NCBI RefSeq assembly: GCF_011762045.1
Contig: NZ_JAASQS010000001.1
Location: forward strand, 397,868 to 461,867
Reading direction: 5' to 3'
DNA from: Rhizomicrobium electricum
GTDB lineage: Bacteria > Pseudomonadota > Alphaproteobacteria > Micropepsales > Micropepsaceae
Length of the DNA: 64,000 bases
Position numbers and translations under genes: made by a program. Below are positions 1-9,435 of the stretch, one piece after another; within the stretch, counting starts at the first letter, position 1; every line of letters starts with the position of its first letter. The notes below the pieces were generated by a model, which saw nothing but the letters and a program-made list of their open reading frames with translations, ran no database searches and had not been told where the DNA came from.

Positions 1-558
1 GCCCACGCTGCCGGCCTGATCGATCGACAAATGCGATTTGAGATATTGAGCGAGCATAATCGAATTGGGATGGGTGGCGACCGGCCGGTGCATCAGCCGC
101 TTGATCGGCGCCGTGAAGCGCGACAAACCGCCGGGCTCCATCCAGACCTTCTTTTCCGTGTCCCATAGGCCGCCAAACACCACTTGCAGCACGCCATCGT
201 GCTCTGCGAGCTCATTGACGAGCCGCGGGGTCTGCAGCAGTTGCTGGTATTCCTGGAACGGATCGTTGCCGCCGTTACCGCCGCCTCCCAGCAACCGCGA
301 CGTCAGCCCGGTGGTGGCCTTCGGCAGCCCAGTCATCGAATTCAACATCGAATTGATTGGCGACGGATTGGGCGGGCCGATCACTGCGGTGGCCACGTAC
401 GTCGGCTTGCTCACCGCATAGAAGAGAAAAAACAGGACAACGAAAACGAACAGCACGACCGGGAAAAGCAGGAGATGCTGGCGTAACTTCCGGGCATACC
501 TCGCGATCGCGCCGACAATTTCATCAAGTGCCACTCTGTCGTCGTCAGGATTTTCCAT
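1..558 (-). CDS. Wzz-like polysaccharide co-polymerase (chain length determinant), partial
   Basis: An open frame of 186 codons runs from ATG at 558 off the left edge, so only the N-terminal part is visible. The protein starts MENPDDDRVALDEIVGAIAR, then has a basic stretch and one strongly hydrophobic segment at about residues 28-48. A Gly/Asn-rich linker (about 90-98) and a segment ending DPFQEYQQLLQTPRLVNEL follow. A short cytoplasmic N-terminus, one TM helix and a periplasmic region is the layout of Wzz/PCP inner-membrane proteins that set polysaccharide chain length. The sugar epimerase genes to the right fit a polysaccharide role. AGGTG lies just before the ATG. Without the C-terminal part the PCP class cannot be set. 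Confidence 0.7.
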   Translation of the reverse strand, partial: MENPDDDRVALDEIVGAIARYARKLRQHLLLFPVVLFVFVVLFFLFYAVSKPTYVATAVIGPPNPSPINSMLNSMTGLPKATTGLTSRLLGGGGNGGNDPFQEYQQLLQTPRLVNELAEHDGVLQVVFGGLWDTEKKVWMEPGGLSRFTAPIKRLMHRPVATHPNSIMLAQYLKSHLSIDQAGSVG

Positions 559-1220
559 GTGACACCTATGCAGACAAACGATACGGGGGCAGCCGATCTA
601 GCACGCCGATTTCCCCGGCCCTACGAACGCTTGCGGCCGCAGCAGAGGGACGTTTCTACGAGAAATTGAATCGCACGAGATTTTATAGCACCTGTTGTAC
701 TTAATCCAGAGGAATGCCCTAGCGTTTTCCTCACTCAATCCGCAAAGCTGCCCATTGCGCTCACCGGCCCCGGACGCGGCCCCGTGCTTTTAGTTCGGAT
801 TTGTTCTCCATAGCGCAGCGGATGGCTCAAATCCAGGCGCTCATCAAGCGCATAGCGATAGTGCTCGCGGCCGAAACCGTCGCGACATTCAACGCACCAA
901 AAGCTCAGCCGACAGGTGCGACATTGAGTACATATCATCCGAGCGCCGACGGCATCCGGCGTCCGCGCGGACCAGTCACGTTGAGCACCACGTGCATTCC
1001 CGATTTCGCTCAGATCACAAGACGAGCATCCGAAACCTTGAAAACGCATCACGGACGAGTCGCAGAACCACGGCCGCGACGTCATCTACGTTTCGCCCCG
1101 CCGCAATCGAACACAACAACTTTCCGGAAGTGGAACTTGCCAAACAAATAGCGCGAGAGGAGTGCCAAGGCGGTGCACTTCCATGTATGGTCGGCGCGCA
1201 TCACAGGGAAAGCGGATTGG
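559..1220. other. intergenic region without a confident gene
   Basis: These 660 bases separate the Wzz-like gene (leftward) from galE (rightward). The left 130 bases are AT-rich for this genome and include TATAAAAT read on the minus strand (687-680), a plausible -10 for the Wzz-like gene, though no good -35 was found. The middle holds overlapping short frames on both strands. One on the minus strand (735-1085) is cysteine-rich (CSSC, CTQC, CVEC). No frame shows a recognisable fold or a good ribosome binding site. Confidence 0.5.
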
Positions 1221-2198
1221 ATGTCAAACGTACTGGTTACGGGCGGAGCCGGCTTCATCGGCAGTCACATGACCTATGCTCTTCTCGATCGCGGCGACGA
1301 AGTCACCGTGCTCGACAATCTTGCCACCGGCGTGCGGTCCCTGGTTGCACAGCAAGCGGATTTCATCGAAGGCGATGTGGCCGACGCCGGACTGGTGCGC
1401 GACATTCTCCGCGGCCGCAAGATCGACGCCGTCATCCATTTCGCCGGATCCGTCGTGGTGCCGGAGTCGGTGGCTGATCCGCTCAAGTATTACGGCAACA
1501 ACACAGCCGCGACCCGCGATCTTCTCGAAGCCTGCATCGCCGAGCGTATTGGCCGCTTCGTCTTCTCTTCGACCGCAGCAGTCTACGGCATGCCGGACGA
1601 GACCATCGTGACCGAAGAAACGCCAACGGCACCGATCAATCCTTACGGCCGCTCCAAACTGATGACGGAATGGATGCTGCGCGACATCGCCAAGGCGCAT
1701 CCGTTCCGCTTCGTGGCGCTGCGCTACTTCAACGTTGCCGGGGCCGACCCGGCAGGGCGTACCGGACAGTCGACGCCGCGCGCCACCCATCTCATCAAAC
1801 GCGCCTGCCAGGCTGCGCTCGGCCGGGCTCCGGCGCTCGATATTTTCGGGACCGATTTCTCCACGCCGGACGGTACCGGTGTGCGTGACTACATTCACAT
1901 CAGCGATCTGATCGCCGCCCACCTGAAGGCGCTCGACGCTCTCGCGAACGGCGCGGAGTCCGACGTGTATAATTGCGGCTACGGCCGCGGCCTCAGCGTG
2001 CGCGAAATCGTCCAGGCGGTGGAGCGCGTCGCCGGCATCAAGGTCCCCACGCGCGAAGGGCCGCGCCGTCCCGGCGATCCGGCCATGCTGGTGGCCGATT
2101 CAGGCAAGCTCAAACGGACTCTCGGCTGGACCCCGCAACACGGCGATATCGACGAAATCGTCAAATCCGCCTTTGAATGGGAACGCCGTTTGGCCTGA
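1221..2198 (+). CDS. galE: UDP-glucose 4-epimerase
   Basis: Extended SDR enzyme of 325 aa interconverting UDP-glucose and UDP-galactose with tightly bound NAD. The Rossmann motif GGAGFIG is at residues 8-14, the Ser/Thr of FSSTAAVYG near 116-118 and the catalytic Tyr142-x3-Lys146 in NPYGRSK. GTGVRDYIHISDL and the C-terminal GLSVREIV and LGWTP blocks are typical of GalE, and the length is slightly short of the usual 330-340. An upstream in-frame start at 1173 would add 16 residues before the Rossmann strand, so the ATG at 1221, with AGGGA upstream, is preferred. It is followed by a second epimerase, consistent with nucleotide-sugar supply for envelope polysaccharide. Confidence 0.9.
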   Translation: MSNVLVTGGAGFIGSHMTYALLDRGDEVTVLDNLATGVRSLVAQQADFIEGDVADAGLVRDILRGRKIDAVIHFAGSVVVPESVADPLKYYGNNTAATRDLLEACIAERIGRFVFSSTAAVYGMPDETIVTEETPTAPINPYGRSKLMTEWMLRDIAKAHPFRFVALRYFNVAGADPAGRTGQSTPRATHLIKRACQAALGRAPALDIFGTDFSTPDGTGVRDYIHISDLIAAHLKALDALANGAESDVYNCGYGRGLSVREIVQAVERVAGIKVPTREGPRRPGDPAMLVADSGKLKRTLGWTPQHGDIDEIVKSAFEWERRLA

Positions 2199-2287
2199 CG
2201 CCCCGGTTCTATCGCACCAGCCGACAGCCCCATAGGCAGCGGGGGCAAGTTGGGCTAAGAACACCCCGCATTTTGATCGGAGCAGCC

Positions 2288-3253
2288 ATGAGCGTGCTCG
2301 TGACCGGCGCTGCCGGCTTTATCGGCTCTCACGTTTGCCATGCGCTTCTGGCGCGCGGCGAAACCGTCACAGGCGTCGACTGCATCAACGATTATTATGA
2401 TGTGAAGCTGAAGGAAGCACGGCTCGCGCGCCTTACCGAGCGCAAGGGCTTCCGCTTCCTGAAGCTCGATTTCTCCGATCGCGATGCGATGATGACGCTG
2501 GCGGACGAGGATATCTCGCACATCGTCCATCTCGGCGCACAGCCGGGCGTGCGCTATTCGCTCACCAACCCTTATGCCTACATCACCGCCAATGTGATGG
2601 GACACGTGGTCGTTCTGGAGCTGGCGCGGCGCCTCAGGATGCTGAAGAACGTCGTCTACGCTTCGTCGTCGTCCGTCTATGGCGGCAATACCAAACTGCC
2701 GTTCACGGTGGGCGATCCGGTCGAAACCCCGGTCTCGCTCTATGCCGCCACCAAGCGCAGCGACGAGCTGATCTCCCACACTTACGCGCACCTGTACGGC
2801 ATTCCGCAAATCGGGCTCAGGTTCTTCACCGTATACGGGCCATGGGGCCGCCCCGACATGGCGCCCTTCCTCTTCACCCGCGCCATGCTGGCGGGCGAAG
2901 AAATCCGCGTCTTCAACAACGGCGAAATGTGGCGCGACTTCACCTACATCGACGACATCGTTGCCGGTGTGGTCGCGGCGATGGACACCCCGCCTGCGCT
3001 CAAGCCGCCGCACAAGGTCTACAATATCGGCAACAACAATTCGGAAAAGCTGACCGACTTCATCGCTGCGCTGGAAAGCGCTCTCGGCATCAAGGCGAAA
3101 ATGCGTTTCGAACCGATGCAGCCGGGCGACGTGGTGTCGACCTACGCCGATATCGAGGACACCAAGCGCGAACTCGGCTTCGCCCCGACCACACCCATTG
3201 CGGTCGGCGTGCCCAAATTCGTCGGCTGGTACCGCGACTTCTACAAGGTGTAG
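2288..3253 (+). CDS. UDP-glucuronate 4-epimerase (NAD-dependent epimerase/dehydratase)
   Basis: 321-aa extended SDR. GAAGFIG is at residues 7-13, the active-site Tyr152-x3-Lys156 lies in LYAATKRSDEL, and VVYASSSSVYGGN supplies the Ser. The N-terminal DCINDYYDVKLKEARL and the sequence YGPWGRPDMAPFLFTRA are characteristic of bacterial UDP-glucuronate 4-epimerases of capsule clusters, which make UDP-galacturonate. The start at 2288 has GGAG seven bases upstream and begins right at the Rossmann strand; a longer frame from 2177 overlaps galE and is unlikely. It ends one base before a convergent thiolase gene. Confidence 0.85.
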   Translation: MSVLVTGAAGFIGSHVCHALLARGETVTGVDCINDYYDVKLKEARLARLTERKGFRFLKLDFSDRDAMMTLADEDISHIVHLGAQPGVRYSLTNPYAYITANVMGHVVVLELARRLRMLKNVVYASSSSVYGGNTKLPFTVGDPVETPVSLYAATKRSDELISHTYAHLYGIPQIGLRFFTVYGPWGRPDMAPFLFTRAMLAGEEIRVFNNGEMWRDFTYIDDIVAGVVAAMDTPPALKPPHKVYNIGNNNSEKLTDFIAALESALGIKAKMRFEPMQPGDVVSTYADIEDTKRELGFAPTTPIAVGVPKFVGWYRDFYKV

Positions 3254-3254
3254 G

Positions 3255-4430
3255 TCACACCGCCTCGACGCAAAGTGCGATGCCCATGCCGCCGCCGATG
3301 CAGAGCGTGGCGAGACCTTTTTGCGCGCCCGAACGCTTCAACTCGTGCAACAGCGTCACCAGGATGCGTGCGCCCGAAGCGCCGATCGGATGACCGAGGG
3401 CAATGGCGCCGCCGTTGCGATTGACCTTCACCGGATCGAAACCGAGTTCACGCGAGACGGCCAGCGCCTGAGCGGCGAAGGCCTCGTTGGCCTCGATCAC
3501 ATCGAGATCGGCGACACTCCAACCGGCCTTGGCAAGCGCCTTGCGGGTCGCCGGAATAGGGCCGGTCCCCATCACCGCCGGATCGACGCCAGCCGTCGCC
3601 CATGAGGCGATGCGGGCCAATGGCGCGATGCCGCGTTTCTTGGCTTCCGCCGCCGACATTACTACCAGTGCCGCAGCCCCATCGTTGATGCCGGAGGCAT
3701 TGCCGGCCGTCACGGTGCCGTCTTTAGCAAACGCCGGACGCAGTTTGGCGAGGATTTCGAGCGTGGTGTCGGATTTGATGTATTCGTCTTTGTCGATCAC
3801 AACGTCGACTTTGCGGCCCTTGACGGTGACCGGGACGATCTCCGCAGCGAAGCGCCCGGCAGCTTGAGCGGCGGCGGCTTTCTGCTGTGAGGCCAGCGCA
3901 AATGCGTCCTGATCGGCGCGGCTGATGCCGTATTGCTTGGCGACGTTCTCGGCGGTGATGCCCATATGATAATCGTTGAAGGCATCCCACAGACCGTCCT
4001 TGATCATCGTATCGGTGAGTTCGCCGGCGCCCATTTTGACGCCAGCGCGCAGATGCACGGCGTGGACCGCCAAGCTCATCGATTCCTGGCCGCCCGCCAC
4101 CACGACAGAGGCATCGCCCGCTGCAACCGCTTGGGCCGCCAGCGCCACGGCGCGAAGTCCCGAGCCGCAGACCTGGTTGATGCCGATGGCCGTCGAGCTG
4201 ATCGGCAAGCCGGCCGCCAACGCAGACTGTCGCGCAGGATTCTGCCCCTGCCCCGCACCCAATACCTGACCAAGGATGACTTCATCGACCTCGCTTGGCG
4301 CCACACCGGCCCGCTCCAGCGCAGCGCGAATCGCGGTTTCGCCGAGTTTGACCGCGGAGACGGTCGCGAAGGCGCCGTTGAACGAACCGATCGGCGTGCG
4401 GGCGGCGGAGGCGATGACGATCTCGGTCAT
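3255..4430 (-). CDS. acetyl-CoA C-acetyltransferase (thiolase)
   Basis: 391-aa thiolase of the biosynthetic/acetoacetyl-CoA type (AtoB/PhaA-like). Nucleophilic Cys88 is in NQVCGSGL, His347 in [10 protein letters not shown], and second Cys377 in LCIGGGMG; all three catalytic positions are intact. A strong AAGGAG lies six bases before the ATG. It is the last gene of a minus-strand set (SDR, thiolase, thiolase) and is separated from the middle thiolase by 122 bases containing a long inverted repeat, so it may be transcribed partly on its own. Likely role: condense or cleave acetoacetyl-CoA. PHB synthesis cannot be inferred because no phaB or phaC is present here. Confidence 0.9.
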   Translation of the reverse strand: MTEIVIASAARTPIGSFNGAFATVSAVKLGETAIRAALERAGVAPSEVDEVILGQVLGAGQGQNPARQSALAAGLPISSTAIGINQVCGSGLRAVALAAQAVAAGDASVVVAGGQESMSLAVHAVHLRAGVKMGAGELTDTMIKDGLWDAFNDYHMGITAENVAKQYGISRADQDAFALASQQKAAAAQAAGRFAAEIVPVTVKGRKVDVVIDKDEYIKSDTTLEILAKLRPAFAKDGTVTAGNASGINDGAAALVVMSAAEAKKRGIAPLARIASWATAGVDPAVMGTGPIPATRKALAKAGWSVADLDVIEANEAFAAQALAVSRELGFDPVKVNRNGGAIALGHPIGASGARILVTLLHELKRSGAQKGLATLCIGGGMGIALCVEAV

Positions 4431-4479
4431 GAATGGTCTCCTTGGAGAGGCGAACAGCGAGTTTCACGACGAAAAGGGA

Positions 4480-4547
4480 TCGAGGTGAGCGGCAGAGTGC
4501 AGCAAGGGCGGCATGATTGCGGGACACACCCGGCGCGCTCACCTCGA
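4480..4547. repeat. 11-bp inverted repeat between two thiolase genes
   Basis: TCGAGGTGAGC at 4480-4490 is matched by its exact reverse complement GCTCACCTCGA at 4537-4547, leaving a 46-base loop that itself contains a CGGG/CCCG mini-stem. It fills most of the gap between the two thiolase genes on the minus strand. There is no T-run for an intrinsic terminator. It could be an RNA-processing or stability stem, or a regulator site. Confidence 0.6.
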
Positions 4548-4552
4548 AGGGA

Positions 4553-5728
4553 TTACAGGACTTCGAACAATCCCGCCGCACCCATGCCGCCGCCGATGCA
4601 CATGGTCACGACGACGTATTTGGCGCCGCGGCGCTTGCCCTCGATCAACGCATGCATGGTGCAACGGTTGCCCGACATGCCGTAGGGATGGCCGACGGCA
4701 ATGGCCCCGCCATCGACGTTGTACAGGTCATTTGAAATGCCGAGCCGGTCGCGGCAGTAAAGCGCCTGCACGGCAAAGGCCTCGTTCAATTCCCACAAAC
4801 CGATATCTTCGATCTTGAGGCCGAAGCGCTTCAACAACTTCGGAATCGCAAAGACCGGTCCAATGCCCATCTCATCGGGGTCGGTACCGGCAACGGCCAT
4901 ACCGCAATAGCGGCCGAGCGGCTTGAGCCCGCGCTTGGCGGCAAGGTTCGCCTCCATCAGCACGCAAGCCGCAGCGCCGTCCGACAGTTGGCTGGCGTTG
5001 CCTGCCGTGACACAGCCGTTCTCGCGCACCGGCTTGAGGCTCTTGAGGCCTTCCAGCGTGGTTTCGGGACGATTGCCCTCGTCCTTCTTGAGAGTGACCT
5101 CCTGCATCGACGTGGTGCCGGTCGCCTTATCGACCACGATTTTGGTCGCCGTGACCGGAACGATCTCGGCATCGAAACGGCCCGCGGTCTGGGCGGCAGC
5201 GACGCGCTGCTGCGACTGGAAGGCGTATTCGTCCTGCACATCGCGGCTGACGCCGTAGCGCTTAGCCACGATCTCGGCCGTGTCGATCATCGGCGTGTTG
5301 AAGGTCGGACGCAGCTTAAGGATCGCCGGGTCGTAGGTGATGCGGAGTTCCTTGGTCTGAACCCGCGAAATGGACTCGACGCCGCCCGCAACGATGACGT
5401 CCATGCGGTCGACGATGATTTCCTTGGCGGCCGTCGCAATGGTCATCAGACCCGAAGAACATTGGCGCTCAACGGTCATGCCGGGGACGGTGACGGGCAA
5501 ACCCGCGGCCAAGGCGCACTGGCGACCGATGACGTCCTGCTCGCCCTGAGTCAGCGAACAGCCGAACAGGCAATCCTCGATCTCGGCCGGATCGACGCCG
5601 GCCCTGGCGACCGCGGCGCGAACGGCGTGCGCTGCCAATGACGGCGCCGGCGTGGCGTTGAAGGCACCCTTGTAGGCTTTGCCGATCGGCGTGCGTGCCG
5701 CGGCTACGATAACGGCTTCACGGCTCAT
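4553..5728 (-). CDS. acetyl-CoA acyltransferase (thiolase, degradative type)
   Basis: 391-aa thiolase distinct from its neighbour. Nucleophile Cys90 is in ERQCSSGL, His347 in [10 protein letters not shown], Cys377 in MCIGGGMG. The [15 protein letters not shown] start and [16 protein letters not shown] block resemble 3-ketoacyl-CoA thiolases. The start codon lies one base after the SDR stop, with GGGAG upstream, so the SDR and this thiolase are co-transcribed and probably act on consecutive intermediates (3-hydroxyacyl-CoA oxidation, then thiolysis). Chain length or ring-derived substrate is not evident. Confidence 0.88.
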   Translation of the reverse strand: MSREAVIVAAARTPIGKAYKGAFNATPAPSLAAHAVRAAVARAGVDPAEIEDCLFGCSLTQGEQDVIGRQCALAAGLPVTVPGMTVERQCSSGLMTIATAAKEIIVDRMDVIVAGGVESISRVQTKELRITYDPAILKLRPTFNTPMIDTAEIVAKRYGVSRDVQDEYAFQSQQRVAAAQTAGRFDAEIVPVTATKIVVDKATGTTSMQEVTLKKDEGNRPETTLEGLKSLKPVRENGCVTAGNASQLSDGAAACVLMEANLAAKRGLKPLGRYCGMAVAGTDPDEMGIGPVFAIPKLLKRFGLKIEDIGLWELNEAFAVQALYCRDRLGISNDLYNVDGGAIAVGHPYGMSGNRCTMHALIEGKRRGAKYVVVTMCIGGGMGAAGLFEVL

Positions 5729-5729
5729 G

Positions 5730-6620
5730 TCAGGCTCCCTTCTTGTCGGGGGCGACGTAGCCGGCCTTCTTCAACTCGACCTCGCTCTGCATGAAGCCAT
5801 AGGGAGGCACGATCTCGTCCGTGCGGTCCACGACTTCCGCCCAGCGCGCCACCAACTCGTCGGCCGACGGCGGATTGCCCGCGACATGGATGCCGTTGGT
5901 GAGCGTGATGTTGGCGATTTCGAAACTGCCGGCACCGGCACAGAGGATTGCGCGGGTCGGAGCACTTTCGTCGACCAGCGCCAGGATCGCGGGCGCCACG
6001 AAATCGGGCTGCAACAGCTTGAGCTGCTCGTCGGGCAGGATGCCGGAGGTCATGCCGGTCGCCGCCGTCGGCGCGATCGCGTTGACGTGGATGCCGTACT
6101 TGGCGCCTTCGATCGCCAGGGTCTGCATCAGGCCGACGAGGCCCATCTTGGCGGCACTGTAATTCGATTGCCCGAAATTGCCGTACAGGCCCGACGACGA
6201 GGTCGTCATCACGATGCGCCCGTACTTCTGCTCGCGCATCGTTTCCCACACCGCCTTGGTGCAGGTCACCGACCCCATCAGGTGGATTTCGAGAATCAGG
6301 CGGAAGTCGTCGAGCGTGATCTTGGCGAACGACTTGTCGCGCAGGATGCCGGCGTTGTTGACGAGAATGTCGACGCGCTTCCAGTCCTTGACGGTCTCAT
6401 CGACCATCGCCTGAACGGCAGCGGCATCGGTCACCGAACACTTGGCCGCACGCGCTTCGCCGCCGGCCGCGACGATTTCCTGCGCCACTTTGTCAGCCCC
6501 GTCGCCGAGATCGTTCACCACGACCCGTGCGCCACGCTGCGCCAGCAGCAAGGCATAGCTCCGGCCCAAGCCACCACCGGCTCCGGTCACGATCGCAACA
6601 CGTCCATTCAGATCAATCAC
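5730..6620 (-). CDS. SDR family dehydrogenase, MFE-2 type (3-hydroxyacyl-CoA dehydrogenase-like)
   Basis: 296-aa classical-fold SDR. The cofactor motif GAGGGLG is at 13-19, followed by [20 protein letters not shown], which closely resembles the dehydrogenase domain of peroxisomal multifunctional enzyme type 2. NNAG is at 88-91, Ser141-143 and Tyr154-x3-Lys158 (YSAAK) form the active site. The start is GTG at 6620: AGGAG sits seven bases upstream and the protein then begins [13 protein letters not shown]. The only nearby ATG is one base out of frame and hits a stop at once. Likely oxidises a 3-hydroxyacyl-CoA before the downstream thiolase. Confidence 0.85.
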   Translation of the reverse strand: MIDLNGRVAIVTGAGGGLGRSYALLLAQRGARVVVNDLGDGADKVAQEIVAAGGEARAAKCSVTDAAAVQAMVDETVKDWKRVDILVNNAGILRDKSFAKITLDDFRLILEIHLMGSVTCTKAVWETMREQKYGRIVMTTSSSGLYGNFGQSNYSAAKMGLVGLMQTLAIEGAKYGIHVNAIAPTAATGMTSGILPDEQLKLLQPDFVAPAILALVDESAPTRAILCAGAGSFEIANITLTNGIHVAGNPPSADELVARWAEVVDRTDEIVPPYGFMQSEVELKKAGYVAPDKKGA

Positions 6621-6720
6621 ATGCGTCTCCTGTCCTGTTCGCGGCCGTGGTGCGGAAAATCCAGCCAGACGTCGGGTGGGTTCGAGCCGAGCCGCAGCTT
6701 CGCCATAAGGCCTTTCTCTT

Positions 6721-6762
6721 TCATTCACTATCGGATGAATGAGTATTGATTGTCTAGTGAAT
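6721..6762 (-). promoter_or_regulatory. promoter and nested inverted repeats upstream of the SDR-thiolase operon
   Basis: TCATTCA (6721-6727) and TGAATGA (6736-6742) form a perfect 7-bp inverted repeat with an 8-base spacer. ATTCACTA (6723-6730) pairs exactly with TAGTGAAT (6755-6762). On the minus strand TAGACA (6756-6751) and GATAGT (6732-6727), 18 bases apart, make a reasonable sigma-70 promoter for the SDR gene, so both repeats overlap it. This looks like a repressor site, perhaps for the TetR protein at 11085. It also sits upstream of the divergent TonB-dependent receptor. Confidence 0.5.
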
Positions 6763-6854
6763 TTATGCCAGTGTGACAGAATGCGCGAAAGAACGCAGCA
6801 ATGCGCCAAAGAGCGCGCGGGAAACGCAAAGATCACGATCACAGAGAGGGGATT

Positions 6855-9275
6855 ATGAAGACCTACGCACTCATGCTGGGCGCTTCGGTGCTGGCAATAT
6901 CTTGCTGCGCGACAGCGTTTGCAGCGGATCCGCCGGCATCCAAGAAAGAGACCGCGGAACTCGAAACGGTGGTCGTCACCGGACAGCGCCGCACCGAAAA
7001 CCTGCAGACCACCGGCGTTGCCGCGACGGTACTCACCGCAACCGACATCGAGAACAAGAACGTCGTCAAGATCGACGACTTGCAGTTCACCGCCCCCGCC
7101 GTTGTCATCAACAACTTCGGTCAGGGCATCAACTTCAACATTCGCGGCGTCGGCAAAGGCGAAACCAACACCCAAACGCTGACGGGCGTCATCACCTATC
7201 GCGACGGCGTGGCGACCTTCCCCGGCTATTTCACGGAAGAGCCCTACTACGACATCGCCGGCGTCGAAATATATCGCGGCCCGCAGGGCACTTTCGTGGG
7301 TCAGAACGCAACCGGCGGCGCCGTCTTCGTCCGCACCAACGATCCGGAGATCGGCGGCGGCTATAACGGCTACATCCTCGGGCAGGTCGGCAACTACTAC
7401 AACGCGCACGTTCAGGGCGCGATCAACATCCCGGTCAGCGACACGTTTGCGGCGCGGTTCTCGTTCTTCACCTATCGCCGCTCAAGCTATTTCTCCATCA
7501 CCGACAGCGATCCGAAGGACAACTGCCCCGGCCACAAATATACCGACTGCAAGCCCGGCTATAATCCCGGCGATGCGCAGTGGGCGGCAGGCCGTCTCAG
7601 TCTGTTGTGGAAGCCCACCGACGCGCTGACGGTTTCGTTCAAGTACGATGCCGACTATCTCGACAACGGCGCCTATCCGGCCGGCAACTACACCGATACC
7701 TGGAAGACCTGGCCGACCAAGGGCGGCATTCCGGCCCCGGCAGAATGGACGGCCAACGGCGGCATCAATCCGCACTACAGCAATGACATTTTCCACGTCA
7801 CTGCCAACGCGCCGCAATATGCGCTCGACCGCTTCACCCGCGCCGTACTGAAAGTCGATTACGTCTTCCCGGACGGGATCACGCTGCGTTCGGTGTCGGG
7901 CTTCCAGAACGGTAACACCAACTGGTCGACCGATCTCGATGCGACGGATTACGGCGCACAGACGTCCTACTATAGCATCACCAATCCCGCCACCGGGGTC
8001 GTCAACTATTACCGTCCCAAGAATTGGTCATTCTTCGATCACGTCGACGAAACGATCTGGTCGCAGGAATTCAACCTGATCTCGCCCGATACCTGGCGCG
8101 TCAACTGGGTGCTGGGTCTGTCCGCGCAATCGGACATTTACGACTTTCCGCAAGGCAAGTTCTACACGCTCGTACCACATAATAACGAAGTGAGCGTGCC
8201 GGGCGTCGACACCACGACCCAGGCGACCTTGTGGGGACAAAACTATCAGGCCTCGTACGCGGTGTTCGGCCAGATCGGCTATCACATCACGCCGAAAGTC
8301 GAGGTCCAACTGGGTGGGCGCTACTCGATCAACCGCACCACCAACAACGTCACCTGGAACCAATACGGCCTCGTCGCAAGCCAGAGCGGCAAAGCCGGCA
8401 ATTTCGAGAAGTCCGACAACTTCTCCTACAAGGCCTCTCTCAACTGGACGATCAACGACAACAACTTCGCCTATGCGTTCATCGCAACCGGCTACAAGCC
8501 GGGCGGCCTCAATCCGCCGATCTACAATGCCGTTCAACCGAAGCCGTTCGGGCCGGAGACCATCACCTCGTATGAAACGGGCTGGAAATCGACGATGCTC
8601 GACGGCCATCTGCGCAGCTCGATCGACGCCTATTACAACGCCTATAAGGGCTTCATCGTCACGATCGGCTATCCGGACTTCACCTATCCCGGCTACGCCA
8701 CCGAAGTGAACAATCCTTCGACCACCGTGTCATACGGCTTCGAAGCGGAATTGGAAGCGGTGTTCGGAGACTTCCGCGGCACCGCTGGTGTCGGCCTGAT
8801 GCATCAGTCGATCGGCAAGTTCTACGCCATCGACGCACGCGCCGTTTCCGCCTTCGGGTTTGGAAAATGCGATCCGACCAAAGGCCCACTACCCGACCAG
8901 TACGGGCTTCTGCCGGCGGCCAACGTGTGCGTCAATCTCTCCGGGCATTCGATGACCTACGCGCCGCTGTTCACGTTCAATATCGGCGCGGAATACACCT
9001 TCCATCTCGAGAGCGGCGACACGCTGACGCCGCGGCTCAACTTCGGCCACCAGTCGCCGCAATGGGCTTCGCTGTTTGCCAACGAGGGCTTGGGCGACCG
9101 CATCGAGGCGCGCAACCTGCTCGGCGGACAGTTCGAGTGGAAGCACGACACCTACATCATGGCGCTGTACGGCACCAACCTGCTCGACCAGCACTACACG
9201 GCAGCCGTGCTGCGGCCGCTGCGTATGCCTGGCCCGCCGCGTGAGTACGGCATCCGCGTCACCAAAGTGTTCTGA
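6855..9275 (+). CDS. TonB-dependent outer-membrane receptor
   Basis: 806-aa precursor. The signal peptide is about residues 1-23 (cut after AFA). A TonB-box-like ETVVVTGQRR starts at 37, then a plug domain contains FNIRGVG and VEIYRGPQGTFVGQNATGGAV. The C-terminal barrel ends in a typical aromatic-rich strand (GIRVTKVF). Plug and barrel appear complete. The start at 6855 has GAGAGGGG upstream; in-frame codons further left lack one. Receptors of this class import large or scarce substrates across the outer membrane. Genes for CoA-ester turnover flank it, so a hydrophobic or aromatic carbon source is possible, but the ligand cannot be read from sequence. Confidence 0.92.
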   Translation: MKTYALMLGASVLAISCCATAFAADPPASKKETAELETVVVTGQRRTENLQTTGVAATVLTATDIENKNVVKIDDLQFTAPAVVINNFGQGINFNIRGVGKGETNTQTLTGVITYRDGVATFPGYFTEEPYYDIAGVEIYRGPQGTFVGQNATGGAVFVRTNDPEIGGGYNGYILGQVGNYYNAHVQGAINIPVSDTFAARFSFFTYRRSSYFSITDSDPKDNCPGHKYTDCKPGYNPGDAQWAAGRLSLLWKPTDALTVSFKYDADYLDNGAYPAGNYTDTWKTWPTKGGIPAPAEWTANGGINPHYSNDIFHVTANAPQYALDRFTRAVLKVDYVFPDGITLRSVSGFQNGNTNWSTDLDATDYGAQTSYYSITNPATGVVNYYRPKNWSFFDHVDETIWSQEFNLISPDTWRVNWVLGLSAQSDIYDFPQGKFYTLVPHNNEVSVPGVDTTTQATLWGQNYQASYAVFGQIGYHITPKVEVQLGGRYSINRTTNNVTWNQYGLVASQSGKAGNFEKSDNFSYKASLNWTINDNNFAYAFIATGYKPGGLNPPIYNAVQPKPFGPETITSYETGWKSTMLDGHLRSSIDAYYNAYKGFIVTIGYPDFTYPGYATEVNNPSTTVSYGFEAELEAVFGDFRGTAGVGLMHQSIGKFYAIDARAVSAFGFGKCDPTKGPLPDQYGLLPAANVCVNLSGHSMTYAPLFTFNIGAEYTFHLESGDTLTPRLNFGHQSPQWASLFANEGLGDRIEARNLLGGQFEWKHDTYIMALYGTNLLDQHYTAAVLRPLRMPGPPREYGIRVTKVF

Positions 9276-9308
9276 TCTATGCCTTCCGGTCGCCGCGCTC
9301 TCGTTGCC

Positions 9309-9330
9309 AGCCGGCGACCGGCTTTCTTCT
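9309..9330 (+). terminator. probable intrinsic terminator after the TonB receptor
   Basis: AGCCGG-CGA-CCGGCT forms a 6-bp GC stem with a 3-base loop, followed by TTCTTCT. It lies 34 bases after the receptor stop. Confidence 0.6.
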
Positions 9331-9435
9331 CCATATCCGACGGACCGATCGGATGCGGGCGGCACCAGCGCCACTCCGGACAAAGGTCAGGTAACGCAAA
9401 ATTCCAGCACGTCTCCTGAAAGGTTCGTTCCCAAC

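Noticed and set aside
3255..5728. polyhydroxybutyrate synthesis operon
   Set aside because: Two thiolases occur but no phaB reductase, phaC synthase or phasin; the SDR resembles MFE-2 dehydrogenases rather than PhaB.
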